This document shows, in pieces, positions 14,093-23,999 of a DNA stretch of 47,511 nt. The notes below the pieces were generated by a model that saw only the letters and a program-made list of their open reading frames with translations, had not been told where the DNA came from and did no database searches. Every line of letters begins with the position of its first letter. Within the stretch, counting starts at the first letter, position 1. Origin of the DNA: Herminiimonas sp. (GTDB lineage Bacteria; Pseudomonadota; Gammaproteobacteria; Burkholderiales; Burkholderiaceae_D); the NCBI GenBank assembly GCA_028292265.1, contig JAQGMR010000031.1, positions 1-47,511 of the forward strand, in the 5' to 3' direction. The position numbers and the translations under genes are program-made.

Positions 14093-14788
14093 TTAAACCA
14101 CTTTCACGCGAAGTTCGCCCAGGCCTTCGAAACCACCCTCCATCAGGTCGCCGCGCTTGACTGCCGCAACGCCTTCTGGCGTACCCGAAAAAATCAGGTC
14201 GCCTGGCTGTAATTCGAACAGACCTGAGAGGTACTCGATCGTTTCCGCTACACTCCAGATCAGCTTGGAAAAGTCGCTTTTCTGGCGGGGAGCGCCGTTG
14301 ACGTTCAGGTGGATTTCGCCGGTTGTGAGGAAGCCAGTCTTTGAGATTGGCGTCAGCGGACCGACCGGCGCGGAAAAGTCAAAGCCCTTGCCGGTATCCC
14401 AGGGACGTCCCAGTTTCTTGGATTCGCCTTGCAGATCGCGACGGGTCATGTCGAGGCCGAGTCCGTAACCCCATACATACTTCTCAGCTTCCGCGGCGGG
14501 GATGTCGCGGCCGCGCTTGCCGATGGCAACCACGACTTCAATCTCGTGGTGCAGATCGTTTGTCTTTGGCGGATAAGGCATCTCGCCGACGCTGCCTTGC
14601 GGCACAACCAGCACCGCATCGGCGGGCTTCATGAAAAAGAACGGCGGCTCGCGGCCGGTAAAGCCCATTTCCTTCGCATGCTCAACGTAGTTGCGCCCGA
14701 CGCAATAGACGCGATGAACCGGAAAGAGCTGGTCGGAACCGACGACCGGGATGGTGACTTGGGGGGGTGGCGTGAAAGTAAAGGACAT
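14093..14788 (-). CDS. fumarylacetoacetate hydrolase family protein (fumarylpyruvate hydrolase-like)
   Basis: The protein has 231 residues and a single FAH domain: YCVGRNYVEHAKEMG, PFFFMKP, HHEIEVVVAIGKRG (metal-binding Glu residues), VWGYGLGLDMTRRDLQ, KGFDFSAPVG, LIFSGTPEGVAAVKRGD. It is short, as in fumarylpyruvate hydrolase (NagK-like) and acylpyruvases, rather than the longer fumarylacetoacetases. GGAG lies 5 nt before the ATG at 14788. It probably works with the zeta-GST isomerase encoded just downstream. Confidence 0.85.
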   Translation of the reverse strand: MSFTFTPPPQVTIPVVGSDQLFPVHRVYCVGRNYVEHAKEMGFTGREPPFFFMKPADAVLVVPQGSVGEMPYPPKTNDLHHEIEVVVAIGKRGRDIPAAEAEKYVWGYGLGLDMTRRDLQGESKKLGRPWDTGKGFDFSAPVGPLTPISKTGFLTTGEIHLNVNGAPRQKSDFSKLIWSVAETIEYLSGLFELQPGDLIFSGTPEGVAAVKRGDLMEGGFEGLGELRVKVV

Positions 14789-14962
14789 GGTTTCTCCGAA
14801 GTTTTGCAGATTATGCCACCGCACGGCGCCCCTCGTCAGCAGGCTGCGGTTTTGCGATGAACTGAATGTCGGGTCTTTCAATACTGCGGCAAGTCGCCAT
14901 CTATGGCGAACGATCCAGTAGCCCTGCGGTCTGTATGGAAACATCCACGTAAAGGAGTCTGT

Positions 14963-15268
14963 ATGTTTGCAAGGATTCTGCGCCGTATCGGCCTCGCCGG
15001 AACGGACATTGCCGTGCTTTGGTATGCCTGCCGGCACGCCGACACGCCGAAATTTGTGAAAGTGGCGTCGATTGCAATGCTGGCCTATGTCGTCAGCCCG
15101 ATTGACCTTATCCCAGACGCCTTGCCGGTGCTGGGATGGATCGACGATGCGGCATTGTTGGCATTTGGCATGCCGGCGTTGATTCGCATGTTGCCGCGCA
15201 CCGCATTGAACGACGCGCGGATTGCCAGCGCGCGGCTGCGGTCACGGTGGAGCTTCGGACGGAAGTAG
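14963..15268 (+). CDS. DUF1232/YkvA-family small membrane protein
   Basis: The protein has 101 residues. It has the family core YVVSPIDLIPDALPVLGWIDD followed by hydrophobic AALLAFGMPALI, preceded by a hydrophobic segment (VASIAMLAYVV). AAAGGAG lies 6 nt before the ATG. It is likely an inner-membrane protein of unknown function, as for the whole family. It stands alone, divergent from the FAH gene. Confidence 0.85.
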   Translation: MFARILRRIGLAGTDIAVLWYACRHADTPKFVKVASIAMLAYVVSPIDLIPDALPVLGWIDDAALLAFGMPALIRMLPRTALNDARIASARLRSRWSFGRK

Positions 15269-15537
15269 TTGAAAGCTCGGGGCTGCGGTGGCGTTGAGTC
15301 GATAGCGCTGCGCGAGGTCGCGTCCAGTGCGACGCGGCGAAGCGCGGCCTGGGGCTACGCGACCTCAGGGCATCGCGACTTGGGGAATCGCGACCTCAGG
15401 GCAACGGGACATGCGGCAGCAAGACAGCTGGCAGCAAGACAAGTGGAAGCAGTGAGAGCAAGTCGTGGGGGAAGCGCGACCTGCGGGGCAGAGCGCCCGG
15501 AAACCAGCCAGCTTCGCGTTGATGCGTGTTCAGGCCG
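15269..15537. other. spacer with loose repeats
   Basis: No gene is seen. GCGACCTCAGGGCA occurs twice (about 15359 and 15391) and GGCAGCAAGACA-like units follow; this looks like decayed repeat sequence between converging genes. Confidence 0.4.
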
Positions 15538-16317
15538 CTATACGCCGGCTTCCCCTAGATAGGCCTCCCGTACACGCCGGTCGCTAAGCAGGCTGTCCGC
15601 AGCGCCGGAAATCGTGATCAATCCCGACTCCATAACATAGGCGCGATTGGCCGCTTCCAGAGCAAGGCGCGCATTCTGTTCCACCAGCAGGATCGTCGTG
15701 CCGGCAGCGGCAATGTCGCGCACCACCTCGAATATTTTTTCAACCATGATCGGCGCCAGTCCCATCGAGGGCTCATCAAGCAGGAGAAGATCCGGATGGC
15801 TCATGAGGGCACGCGCCATGGCCAGCATCTGCTGCTCGCCGCCGGAAAGCGTGCCGGCGTATTGCGTGGCCCGTTCCTTTAGTCGCGGGAAGATGCCGAA
15901 CCAGCGCGCAACATCGTCTTCAATGCCGGCCTTGTCGGTGCGGGTGTAGGCGCCCATCAACAGGTTCTCGCGCACCGACATGCGCGTGAACACGCCGCGC
16001 CCCTCGGGCACCATTGCGAGGCGGCGCTTGACCAGGTCGAATGCGCTACTGCCTGTCACCGCCGCGCCCGCATATTCAATGTGTCCTTCGACGCGGCAGG
16101 CGGGCAAGGTGCCAGTAATGGCTTTGAGCGTTGTTGTCTTGCCGGCGCCATTGGCACCGATCAGGGCGATCAGTTCGCCGCGGTGGATTTCGAGGTCGAT
16201 ACCCTTGACCGCGAGGATGCCGCCGTAGGAGACAGTCAGGCCGCTCACCTTGAGCAGGGCCGCACGCGCGTTCTCGCTCATTGTCCCGGGCACGGTCCCT
16301 GCCAGTGGCTGATTCAA
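15538..16317 (-). CDS. livF: branched-chain amino acid ABC transporter, ATPase LivF
   Basis: The protein has 259 residues: Walker A GANGAGKTT, signature LSGGEQQMLAMARAL, Walker B LLLLDEPSMGLAP and a switch His replaced by Gln in LLVEQNA, all typical of LivF. It should power uptake of Leu/Ile/Val or related amides with LivG. I keep the TTG at 16317, which overlaps the livG stop and has GGAGG 6 nt upstream; an ATG at 16281 is the alternative. It is the last gene of livHMGF. No periplasmic binding-protein gene is in the cluster. Confidence 0.93.
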   Translation of the reverse strand: MNQPLAGTVPGTMSENARAALLKVSGLTVSYGGILAVKGIDLEIHRGELIALIGANGAGKTTTLKAITGTLPACRVEGHIEYAGAAVTGSSAFDLVKRRLAMVPEGRGVFTRMSVRENLLMGAYTRTDKAGIEDDVARWFGIFPRLKERATQYAGTLSGGEQQMLAMARALMSHPDLLLLDEPSMGLAPIMVEKIFEVVRDIAAAGTTILLVEQNARLALEAANRAYVMESGLITISGAADSLLSDRRVREAYLGEAGV

Positions 16318-17087
16318 CGCTGGCCTCCGCCGAGGTAGGCTTCAATCACCACCGGGTTCTTTTGCACGTCGGCCGGGACACCTTCGGCGATCGGCTTGCC
16401 GTAATCCAGCACCGTAATGCGGTCGCATAACCCCATCACCAGTTTCACGTCATGCTCAATCAGGAGGATGGTTTTTCCGTCAGCACGGATCCGTTCCAGC
16501 AAGCCGCGCAAGGCGACCTTCTCGGTACTGTTCATGCCGGCCGCCGGCTCATCCAGTGCCAGCACTTTCGGCTCGGTGGCGAGCGCCCGCGCAATCTCCA
16601 GGCGGCGCTGGTCACCATAGGCGAGATGTCGCGCGGTCCGTCCGGCCGACTTTGCAATGCCGACAAAGTCGAGCAGACGCATGGCATGCTCGCGGATCGC
16701 TGCCTCTTCTTCGCGGGCGGCGCGGTGCTTGAGAATGGCGCCGAAAACGCCTTGCCTGGTGCGGACATGTCTGCCGACCATCACGTTTTCCAGTGCGCTC
16801 ATTTCACCAAACAGGCGGATGTTCTGGAAGGTGCGTGCAATGCCGGCACGTGCAACCTCATGCGGGGCGCCGGGCGAATAGGCTTTTCCACCAAGCTGGA
16901 AGGTGCCGGCATCCGGCCGGTACAGGCCGGTAATGACGTTGAAGAGCGTGGTCTTGCCGGCGCCGTTCGGTCCTATCAGTCCGTAGATCTGGCCGCGCGC
17001 AACGCGCAGGCTGACGTCGGACAGGGCCTGCAATCCGCCGAAGCGCTTGCTTGCGCCGGCGATGTCGAGAATGATGTCGGCGCTCAT
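16314..17087 (-). CDS. livG: branched-chain amino acid ABC transporter, ATPase LivG
   Basis: The protein has 257 residues: GPNGAGKTTLFNVITG Walker A, the AYGDQRRLEIARAL signature, LALDEPAAGMN Walker B and LLIEHDVKLVMGLCDRI switch. The LivG-type insert around ARTFQNIRLF is present. The ATG overlaps the livM stop by 4 bp (ATGA), which indicates coupled translation. Confidence 0.94.
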   Translation of the reverse strand: MSADIILDIAGASKRFGGLQALSDVSLRVARGQIYGLIGPNGAGKTTLFNVITGLYRPDAGTFQLGGKAYSPGAPHEVARAGIARTFQNIRLFGEMSALENVMVGRHVRTRQGVFGAILKHRAAREEEAAIREHAMRLLDFVGIAKSAGRTARHLAYGDQRRLEIARALATEPKVLALDEPAAGMNSTEKVALRGLLERIRADGKTILLIEHDVKLVMGLCDRITVLDYGKPIAEGVPADVQKNPVVIEAYLGGGQR

Positions 17088-18325
17088 GCGGCGCCGCGAC
17101 CGGTTATGGCCGGCGTGGTCCCTGCCAGCGCATCGACATCGGCGTCCGGGCGGTCTTCATGGCGTGGTGCAGGCCAGATGCCGGCGGGTCGGGTCAACAT
17201 GATGACCACCATCGCGAGCCCGTACAGCAACTGCCGCAGCACCTCGGCTTCGATCACGACTTTGCCCAGCACGCTCATCTGTATCGGCTCTACGGTATGG
17301 CGCAGAAGTTCGGGCAGCGCGGCAAGGATAAAGCCGCCAAGCACTACGCCGGGCACATGGCCCATGCCACCCAATACCACCATTGCCAAAACCGCGATCG
17401 ACTCCGTCAGCGAAAATGAATCGGGCGAGACGAAGCCCTGGAATGAGGCAAACATGGCGCCGGCAATGCCGCCGAACGTGGCGCCCATGGAGAACGCCAG
17501 CAGCTTGATATTGCGGGTGTTGATGCCCATTGCCTTTGCCGCGACTTCATCTTCGCGGATGGCGACCCACGCGCGTCCCAGCCTGGAGTGCTGCAGCCGC
17601 ACCGAGATGAAGACGATGGCAACGCACAGCAGAAGAAACAGGTAGTAATAGGCATTCACCGACGGCATGCTGAAGCCACCGATTGTGACGTTGCCCTGCG
17701 TGCCTGCAAGCGAGACGCCGAAGACCCGAATCGGGTCAATCATGTTGATGCCCTGAGGACCATTGGTGATGTTGACCGGGGCATTCAGGTTGTTCATGAA
17801 AATGCGAATGATTTCGCCGAAGCCCAAAGTAACGATTGCCAGATAATCGCCACGCAACTTTAACGTTGGCGCTCCCAGCAGCGCACCAAACAATCCCGCC
17901 AACGCAGCACTGCAGGGCACGATCAGCCAGACCGAAAGATGTATGCCGTCCTTCGCAATGCCGGTTCCAAAGAGGTGAACCAGCTCCGCGCCTAGCGCAG
18001 GATACTGGTTGACGAAGGACTCAAGGACGACCGCGAATTGTGGCGATGCCAGGAGCCCGGTCATGTAGGCGCCGAGCGCATAGAACGCGATGTACCCGAG
18101 ATCCAGCAGGCCGGCGAATCCGACCACGATATTCAAGCCGAGCGCCAGCATGATATAGAGCAGCGCAAAGTCGACGATGCGCACCCAGGAGTTGCCATAG
18201 CCGGCGGCGAAGAAGGGGAACGCCAGCGCAAGGATAACGAGCGCGGCGATACCCGCAATGCGCGGCGTTGATGCACCGCGTGCTTTGGATTGCATTCCGA
18301 GGCTGAAGTTACGTGGAATGCTCAT
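17084..18325 (-). CDS. livM: branched-chain amino acid ABC transporter, permease LivM
   Basis: The protein has 413 residues with about ten hydrophobic segments. The permease hallmark GLNIVVGFAGLLDLGYIAFYALGAY lies near residue 65. The conserved loop LGRAWVAIREDEVAAKAMGIN, which contacts the ATPase, is in the C-terminal half. A polar N-terminal tail of about 25 residues and a C-terminal extension (RHEDRPDADVDAL) exceed the core. It lies 8 bp downstream of livH. Confidence 0.93.
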   Translation of the reverse strand: MSIPRNFSLGMQSKARGASTPRIAGIAALVILALAFPFFAAGYGNSWVRIVDFALLYIMLALGLNIVVGFAGLLDLGYIAFYALGAYMTGLLASPQFAVVLESFVNQYPALGAELVHLFGTGIAKDGIHLSVWLIVPCSAALAGLFGALLGAPTLKLRGDYLAIVTLGFGEIIRIFMNNLNAPVNITNGPQGINMIDPIRVFGVSLAGTQGNVTIGGFSMPSVNAYYYLFLLLCVAIVFISVRLQHSRLGRAWVAIREDEVAAKAMGINTRNIKLLAFSMGATFGGIAGAMFASFQGFVSPDSFSLTESIAVLAMVVLGGMGHVPGVVLGGFILAALPELLRHTVEPIQMSVLGKVVIEAEVLRQLLYGLAMVVIMLTRPAGIWPAPRHEDRPDADVDALAGTTPAITGRGAA

Positions 18326-18333
18326 GCGATGGC

Positions 18334-19263
18334 TCAGGCTCGGTCCGCGACGCGCTCGCCGACGATGCCGGAAGGACGCAGCGTCAGTACAGCGATGAGT
18401 ACGATGAAGGCGAAGATGTCCTGGTATTGGCTGCCGAGGAAGCCGCCAGTGAGGTCGCCGATATAGCCCGCGCCCAGGCTTTCTATCAAGCCGAGCAGGA
18501 TGCCGCCCAGCATGGCGCCATAGATGTTACCGATCCCCCCTAGCACCGCTGCCGAGAACGCCTTGATCCCGGGGACAAAGCCCATGGCGAAATGGGACGA
18601 TGCGTAGATCGCACCCCACATGACGCCGGCTACCGCGGCCAGCGCGGCGCCGATTGCAAAGGTAATGACGACGATCCGGTTCGCATCGACACCCATCAGG
18701 CTGGCAATACGCGGGTTTTCAGAAGTGGCCCGCATGGCGCGACCGAGACGGGTTTTTTCAACCAGCAGCACGAGCCCTCCCATGCAGACGGCGGCCACAA
18801 TCAGCAACATGACCTGGCTCTGGGAGATCAGGGCGCCGCCGATGTTGAGCGAATCGGACGGCATCACCTGCGGGAAGGGAATCGGATTGCGGCCCCAGAT
18901 CATCATGGCGAAGGTCTGCAGCAGGACTGAGATCCCGATCGCGGTGATGAGCGGCGCCAGCCGTGGGGCGTTGCGCAGCCGTCGATATGCAATCCGTTCG
19001 ATCAGCACATTAACCAGCACGCACACCGGGATGGCACCCGCGATTGCAATGCCGAGCTTGACCACGCCTGGAAGATTGGGGGCGACACTGTTGACGAGTT
19101 TGAGGACAGTCAACCCCGTCATGGCACCGATCATGAGCACGTCGCCATGCGCGAAGTTGATCAGGTTGAGAACGCCGTACACCATGGTGTAGCCAAGCGC
19201 GACCAGGGCGTACATGCTTCCGAGGACCAGCCCGTTGACGACTTGCTGGACGAATGTCTCCAC
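18334..19263 (-). CDS. livH: branched-chain amino acid ABC transporter, permease LivH
   Basis: The protein has 309 residues, with hydrophobic segments throughout. The start METFVQQVVNGLVLGSMYAL, the YTMVYGVLNLINFAHGDVLM motif and the EAA-like loop LGRAMRATSENPRIASLMGVD are all typical of LivH. It is the first gene of the cluster, and its promoter should lie in 19264-19389. Confidence 0.94.
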   Translation of the reverse strand: METFVQQVVNGLVLGSMYALVALGYTMVYGVLNLINFAHGDVLMIGAMTGLTVLKLVNSVAPNLPGVVKLGIAIAGAIPVCVLVNVLIERIAYRRLRNAPRLAPLITAIGISVLLQTFAMMIWGRNPIPFPQVMPSDSLNIGGALISQSQVMLLIVAAVCMGGLVLLVEKTRLGRAMRATSENPRIASLMGVDANRIVVITFAIGAALAAVAGVMWGAIYASSHFAMGFVPGIKAFSAAVLGGIGNIYGAMLGGILLGLIESLGAGYIGDLTGGFLGSQYQDIFAFIVLIAVLTLRPSGIVGERVADRA

Positions 19264-19389
19264 TAGCCTGCTCCCTGCGCCCAGTGGCGATTTCTGGATT
19301 CCACATTCTGCCTGGTGGGGTGTCGCTCGCTACCAGGCCTTCAAGTGTGCAACACGATACTAGCTCCCGGCCAAACCGCAAAGCGGAAT

Positions 19390-20358
19390 TCAGCCAGCCA
19401 CGGCCGGCGGCATTGCGAGGCCCTTTGGCAGGGGGAAGGTGACGTTCTCTTCCACACCGTCCAGCACCCTGACGCTGCGGCCGCCGAGCTCCTTGATGCG
19501 GTCGATCACGGCCTGAACCAGCACCTCTGGCGCCGAGGCACCGGCCGTGACGCCGATGCGCCGCTTGTCGGCGAGCCAGGCAGGATCAATCTGCGATGCG
19601 GCATCGACCATGTAGGCAGGCGTCCCCTTGTTTTCCGCCACCTCGCGCAGGCGGTTTGAATTGGAGCTGTTCGGGCTGCCAACCACGATCACGACATCAA
19701 CCTGCGGCGCCATGAACTTGACCGCTTCCTGGCGGTTGGTCGTTGCATAACAAATGTCGCCTTTCTTCGGTTCGGAAATATGCGGAAAACGTGCCTTGAG
19801 CGCTGCGATGACGTTGGCGGTGTCATCGACGGAAAGCGTGGTCTGCGTCACGTAGGCCAGCATGTCGGGGTCGCGAACCTGCAGGCCGGCGACATCGTCA
19901 ATGGTTTCTACCAGGTGCATGCCCTCTTCCGCCTGCCCCATCGTGCCTTCGACCTCCGGATGCCCTTGATGCCCGATCATGACGATCTCGCGGCCCTCAC
20001 GCCGCATTCTCGCAACCTCCACATGCACCTTGGTCACCAGCGGGCAGGTCGCGTCGAACACCGTCAGCCCGCGCATCGCGGCTTCGGCCTGCACGGCCTT
20101 GGACACGCCATGAGCCGAAAACACCACCGTGTTCCCGCTTGGGACGTCGGCCAATTCTTCAATGAAGATCGCACCCTTGGTTCGTAGATCTTGCACTACA
20201 TAGGCGTTGTGTACGATCTCATGGCGCACGTAGATAGGTGCGCCGAAGCGGTCCAGGGCGCGCTCCACAATGTCGATGGCCCGGTCAACGCCGGCGCAAA
20301 ACCCGCGCGGTTGCGCAAGCAAGATTTCCTTGTCCATTCCGCTCTGATGCCCCGTCAT
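19390..20358 (-). CDS. ispH: 4-hydroxy-3-methylbut-2-enyl diphosphate reductase IspH
   Basis: The protein has 322 residues. The three cluster-binding Cys are in [19 protein letters not shown] and GDICYATTN. The substrate-binding motifs [16 protein letters not shown] and [14 protein letters not shown] are present. It makes IPP and DMAPP in the last step of the MEP pathway. The ATG at 20358 overlaps the stop of the FKBP gene by 4 bp; an inner ATG at 20337 would shorten it by 7 residues. Confidence 0.96.
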   Translation of the reverse strand: MTGHQSGMDKEILLAQPRGFCAGVDRAIDIVERALDRFGAPIYVRHEIVHNAYVVQDLRTKGAIFIEELADVPSGNTVVFSAHGVSKAVQAEAAMRGLTVFDATCPLVTKVHVEVARMRREGREIVMIGHQGHPEVEGTMGQAEEGMHLVETIDDVAGLQVRDPDMLAYVTQTTLSVDDTANVIAALKARFPHISEPKKGDICYATTNRQEAVKFMAPQVDVVIVVGSPNSSNSNRLREVAENKGTPAYMVDAASQIDPAWLADKRRIGVTAGASAPEVLVQAVIDRIKELGGRSVRVLDGVEENVTFPLPKGLAMPPAVAG

Positions 20359-20825
20359 AGTATGCCGATGATTTTTACTTCGAACCTGAGCGACTGTCCC
20401 GCCAGGGGGTGATTGAAATCGAACCGGGCATTGTCGTCTCCAAGCTCGCGGAGAACGCCAGCGAATCGACCACCGCCCGGCGCCGCGAACTCCACCACGT
20501 CACCAACGCTGTAGTCTTCGCCAATCCGCGAATTCTCCGCAAGCGTCGCCTTGGACACCCATTGGACAAGCGCCGGATTACGTGGCCCGAATGCGTCTTC
20601 GGGCTCGAGTTCGAACGTCTTGTGAGCACCCTCCGGCAGCCCCAGCAAGTGCTTTTCCAGAAAAGCGGCGAGCTGGCCGCCCCCTAACTGTAGCGTCGCG
20701 GGGTTGCCCTTGAACGTACTTACGATGTCTTGTTCGTCCATCGAAGCGAGGCGGTAATGCAGGGTCAGATACGCGCCTTCGTGGACTATGGTGTGTGATA
20801 GATTCGACATTGGTTTTGCTTGCAT
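20355..20825 (-). CDS. fkpB: FKBP-type peptidyl-prolyl isomerase, SlpA/FkpB-like
   Basis: The protein has about 156 residues: [56 protein letters not shown] region and the end [18 protein letters not shown] fit the short FKBP/SlyD-like family with an insert-in-flap domain. It is a cytoplasmic foldase. No strong ribosome site marks the start; ATG at 20810 is the alternative. The fkpB-ispH pairing is common in proteobacteria. Confidence 0.9.
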   Translation of the reverse strand: MQAKPMSNLSHTIVHEGAYLTLHYRLASMDEQDIVSTFKGNPATLQLGGGQLAAFLEKHLLGLPEGAHKTFELEPEDAFGPRNPALVQWVSKATLAENSRIGEDYSVGDVVEFAAPGGGRFAGVLRELGDDNARFDFNHPLAGQSLRFEVKIIGIL

Positions 20826-20949
20826 GGTGGCGCCTACGACAAGGCCGTATTTTAAGCCAGCTTGGCCTCTGCCGCCGCTCGCCATCTCGTCGGCGCTGCC
20901 CTTCAGGTTGCGCCAATTCCTTCCCGCTGCTTTGCCCGGACAAAACCTC

Positions 20950-21624
20950 ATGCCGATTTCAGACTGGCCTTTGCAACAGCGACCGCGCGAGCGGCTGATC
21001 CGACTCGGCCCGAAGGCTCTCAGCGACGCTGAACTGCTGGCTGTTTTTCTCAGGATCGGCATTCCCGGGAAGACCGCGGTCGAGCTCGCGCAGGACATGG
21101 TCGGCCACTTCGGTTCGCTGAACAAGATCTTTTCGGCGCCTCTGCCGGAATTTACGGCCCTGCATGGATTGGGGCCTGCCAAATTTGCACAACTCCAGGC
21201 TGTGTTCGAACTTGCACGGCGCGCGCTCGGCGAAGACTTCCAGAAGTCAACGATGCTGGACTCCCCGCACAACGTACGTCATTACCTGCAACTTCAGTTT
21301 GCGGCTCAAACGGTCGAATCCTTCGTCGTCATGTTTCTCGATGTGCGCAATCGACTGATCGCAAGTGAAGAACTTTTTCGTGGGACGCTAACCCATACGG
21401 GCGTCTACCCGCGTGAGGTAGTCAAGAAGGCGTTGGCGCACAACGCCGCCTCGGTCATCCTCGCGCACAACCATCCATCCGGCGATGCGCGACCAAGCCC
21501 ATCGGATCACAAGCTGACCAATATCCTCCTGCAGGCACTCACCCTGGTGGAAGTACGGTTGCTGGACCATTTCGTCATTGGCACCTCGTCGATCTACTCC
21601 TTCTCGGAAAACGGGCAGCTTTGA
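20950..21624 (+). CDS. radC: RadC-family JAB-domain protein
   Basis: The protein has 224 residues. An N-terminal helix-hairpin-helix-like part (LSDAELLAVFLRIGIPG, ALHGLGPAKFAQLQAV) is followed by the JAB/JAMM fold with the metal-binding set EELFRGTL, ILAHNHPSGDARPSPSD (His-x-His...Asp) and a C-terminal DHFVIG. RadC-family proteins were linked to DNA repair, but their enzymatic role is unsettled. It is divergent from fkpB; earlier in-frame starts overlap that gene and lack support. Confidence 0.92.
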   Translation: MPISDWPLQQRPRERLIRLGPKALSDAELLAVFLRIGIPGKTAVELAQDMVGHFGSLNKIFSAPLPEFTALHGLGPAKFAQLQAVFELARRALGEDFQKSTMLDSPHNVRHYLQLQFAAQTVESFVVMFLDVRNRLIASEELFRGTLTHTGVYPREVVKKALAHNAASVILAHNHPSGDARPSPSDHKLTNILLQALTLVEVRLLDHFVIGTSSIYSFSENGQL

Positions 21625-21770
21625 ATCTGCATGCCGCCACGATTTTGAAGGTGATTGTTAAATGTCGTGGTCTCGCGTGACACACTTGTTTTCCGCAAGT
21701 CCTTGAATCGCTTAAATCTTTTCGATATACTCGTCGTTTTTCCGAATTCGGAATATTCAAGGAGCGAGTC

Positions 21771-22043
21771 ATGGCACGTGTTTGCCAAGTCACCGGGAAG
21801 GGGCCGATGGTCGGCAACAATGTTTCCCATGCAAATAACAGAACCAAGCGTCGTTTTCTGCCTAATCTGCAGAAACGCCGTATCTGGGTCGAGTCCGAAC
21901 AACGCTTCGTTACGCTCCGTCTGTCGGCTGCTGGCCTGCGATTGATCGACAAGCTGGGTATTGAAGCCGTTCTGGTCGATATCCGCGCCCGCGAAAAAAG
22001 CGCCGCAGCCAAAAAGGCCGGCAATGACAAGGGCGCGGCTTAA
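21771..22043 (+). CDS. rpmB: 50S ribosomal protein L28
   Basis: The protein has 90 residues with the L28 start [20 protein letters not shown] and core [21 protein letters not shown]. It is longer than the usual 77-78 residues by an Ala/Lys-rich tail ([16 protein letters not shown]). AAGGAGCGAG precedes the ATG. It is in operon with rpmG, 34 bp downstream. Confidence 0.97.
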   Translation: MARVCQVTGKGPMVGNNVSHANNRTKRRFLPNLQKRRIWVESEQRFVTLRLSAAGLRLIDKLGIEAVLVDIRAREKSAAAKKAGNDKGAA

Positions 22044-22077
22044 CCCGCCGCTCAGCCCCGTTTAAAGGACACATACC

Positions 22078-22245
22078 ATGGCAAGCAAAGGCCGCGACAA
22101 GATCAAGATGGAGTCGTCTGCAGGTACCGGACACTTCTATACCACCGACAAGAACAAGCGTACGACGCCGGATAAGCTGAAGATGATGAAGTACGATCCG
22201 AAGGTGAAGAAGCACGTGATGTACAACGAGACGAAGATCAAGTAA
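22078..22245 (+). CDS. rpmG: 50S ribosomal protein L33
   Basis: The protein has 55 residues and starts [19 protein letters not shown]. It reads through [23 protein letters not shown] and ends YNETKIK, the full usual length of L33. It lacks the CxxC zinc motifs, so it is the zinc-independent form. AAAGGAC lies upstream. A strong terminator follows 15 bp after the stop. Confidence 0.97.
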   Translation: MASKGRDKIKMESSAGTGHFYTTDKNKRTTPDKLKMMKYDPKVKKHVMYNETKIK

Positions 22246-22260
22246 TTCAGATCAGCGTTC

Positions 22261-22298
22261 AAAAAACCCCGCGGGAGCGATCCAGCGGGGTTTTTTTT
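22261..22298 (+). terminator. rho-independent terminator of rpmB-rpmG
   Basis: AACCCCGC and GCGGGGTT form a GC-rich stem around GGGAGCGATCCA, flanked by A6 upstream and followed by T8 (22291-22298). A second GCGGGG-T8 run follows at once. Confidence 0.92.
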
Positions 22299-22516
22299 GC
22301 GCGGGGTTTTTTTTGCCCGGGCTTATAAAGTGACGCTGCTGAAACCGGGAGAGGACTTGCCCGCCACCTTGTCCCGGGAGACCACCCTCCTTGGCTCACT
22401 CGGCAGGCAGCAGCCTTTTTTCGCTCAACAATGCGGCACCGTCTTGATGACCTCGGCAGTGGGTGCTTGAACGTGAACGACTTTTACGGAGTCCCGGTCA
22501 CGCACGCGTAACGCTG
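22299..22516. other. intergenic region between converging genes
   Basis: No gene or clear site was recognised between the rpmG terminator and that of the desaturase gene. Confidence 0.4.
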
Positions 22517-22551
22517 GGACCAAAAGCAAAAGCCCGGCGAACCGGGCCTTG
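22517..22551 (-). terminator. terminator of the fatty acid desaturase gene
   Basis: On the minus strand AAGCAAGGCCCGG-TTCG-CCGGGCTTTTGCTTTT forms a 6-bp GC stem, extended by A/T pairs, with a UUCG tetraloop and a T-rich tail. Confidence 0.8.
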
Positions 22552-22597
22552 CTTTCATTTCTTCCGCAGTCCATGACTGCGACAGACCGCTTGTTAC

Positions 22598-23812
22598 TTA
22601 AGCATAAGTGCGCAGGCGATACGAGAAGTCTTGCAGCGCCTTGATGCCGGACGCTTCCGCGCGTACGCACCAGTCCTGGAGTTGATGGACCAACTGGTCA
22701 CTCGAGAAATGCGACCGTTCCCACAGAGCCGCAAGTTCTATGCGCATGTCATGCATGGTTTTCAGTGCTTTACTGTGCGCGAAGAGCTCGCTCAATTGCT
22801 GGCGCTGCGGCGCTTCCAGTTTCGCCGGGTCGCGACGCAACAGCTTCTTGGTCGACCGCAGGAAACGGTTTTCCAGTTGCCCGTTGCCCTGCAAGTGCTC
22901 CATCTCGTCACGCCATGCGTGCTTCAGTGATTTGGCATACTTCGCCATCACGTCGTATCGGTTGGCGACGATAGATTGCAGTGTCTCTATATCGGCGACA
23001 AGTTTCTCGCGATCGAACTTCGGCGCCGGCGCAATCTTCTTGACCTTGGCAAGACCAATCGACTCAAGAATGCGGATGTACATCCAGCCGATATCGAACT
23101 CATACCACTTGGAAGACAGCTTTGCCGAGGTGGCGAAGGTGTGGTGGTTGTTATGAAGCTCTTCACCGCCGATCAGAATGCCAAACGGGATGATGTTCGT
23201 CGCCGCATCATTGCAGTCGTAACTGCGATAGCCCCAGAAGTGGCCGATGCCATTGATAATTCCAGCCGCGGTAATAGGTATCCAGATCATCTGGACCGCC
23301 CATACTGACAGACCCACAATGCCAAACAACGTGATGTCGATGATCATCATAAGGGCCACGCCGAGTACGCTATGCCCCGTGTAGACGTTCCGCTCCATCC
23401 AGTCATCAGGCGTACCGTGACCGTACTTTTCCAGTGTTTCGAGATTCTTTGATTCAGCGCGATAAAGCTCGGAGCCTTCAAGAAGCACCTTCTTGATACC
23501 GCGTGTAACGGGGCTGTGGGGATCTTCCTCAGTCTCGCATTTTGCATGGTGCTTGCGATGAATCGCGGCCCACTCCTTGGTGACCATGCCCGTGGTAAGC
23601 CAGAGCCAGAAACGGAAGAAGTGGCTGGGAATGGCATGCAGATCCAGCGCCCGGTGCGCCTGGCAGCGATGAAGATAGATGGTAACGCCCGCAATCGTGA
23701 TGTGAGTCACGATAAGGGTGTAGACGACGATTTGCCAAGGCGAGGCGTGCATGATGCCGCCGGCCAGAAAACCCAGCACACCGTCGAGAACCGCGTTAAA
23801 TACTGAAATCAT
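22598..23812 (-). CDS. membrane fatty acid (acyl-CoA delta-9 type) desaturase
   Basis: The protein has 404 residues. Three histidine boxes of the di-iron membrane desaturases are present: HRCQAH (about 48-53), HRKHH (about 85-89) and ELHNNHH (about 218-224). There are hydrophobic pairs before, between and after them. The last 150 residues are a charged, helical cytoplasmic extension. It should introduce a double bond into saturated acyl chains to tune membrane fluidity. It is a single-gene unit with its own terminator. Confidence 0.93.
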   Translation of the reverse strand: MISVFNAVLDGVLGFLAGGIMHASPWQIVVYTLIVTHITIAGVTIYLHRCQAHRALDLHAIPSHFFRFWLWLTTGMVTKEWAAIHRKHHAKCETEEDPHSPVTRGIKKVLLEGSELYRAESKNLETLEKYGHGTPDDWMERNVYTGHSVLGVALMMIIDITLFGIVGLSVWAVQMIWIPITAAGIINGIGHFWGYRSYDCNDAATNIIPFGILIGGEELHNNHHTFATSAKLSSKWYEFDIGWMYIRILESIGLAKVKKIAPAPKFDREKLVADIETLQSIVANRYDVMAKYAKSLKHAWRDEMEHLQGNGQLENRFLRSTKKLLRRDPAKLEAPQRQQLSELFAHSKALKTMHDMRIELAALWERSHFSSDQLVHQLQDWCVRAEASGIKALQDFSYRLRTYA

Positions 23813-23999
23813 TCATGCTCCGTAAGTAATGACCTGCTGGTCACAGACACCCTTGCTGCAAAGCGCAGCGACATCGCTTTCCACACCATGGCAAGACAAA
23901 GCCAATTCCGCCAGAGATTGTACCCCCAATCCAGCGGGAAAATGCTGTTTTCCGGTAACGTGTTTGGTACGTCGTTGAACGGGCCGTAACTTCCGGCAT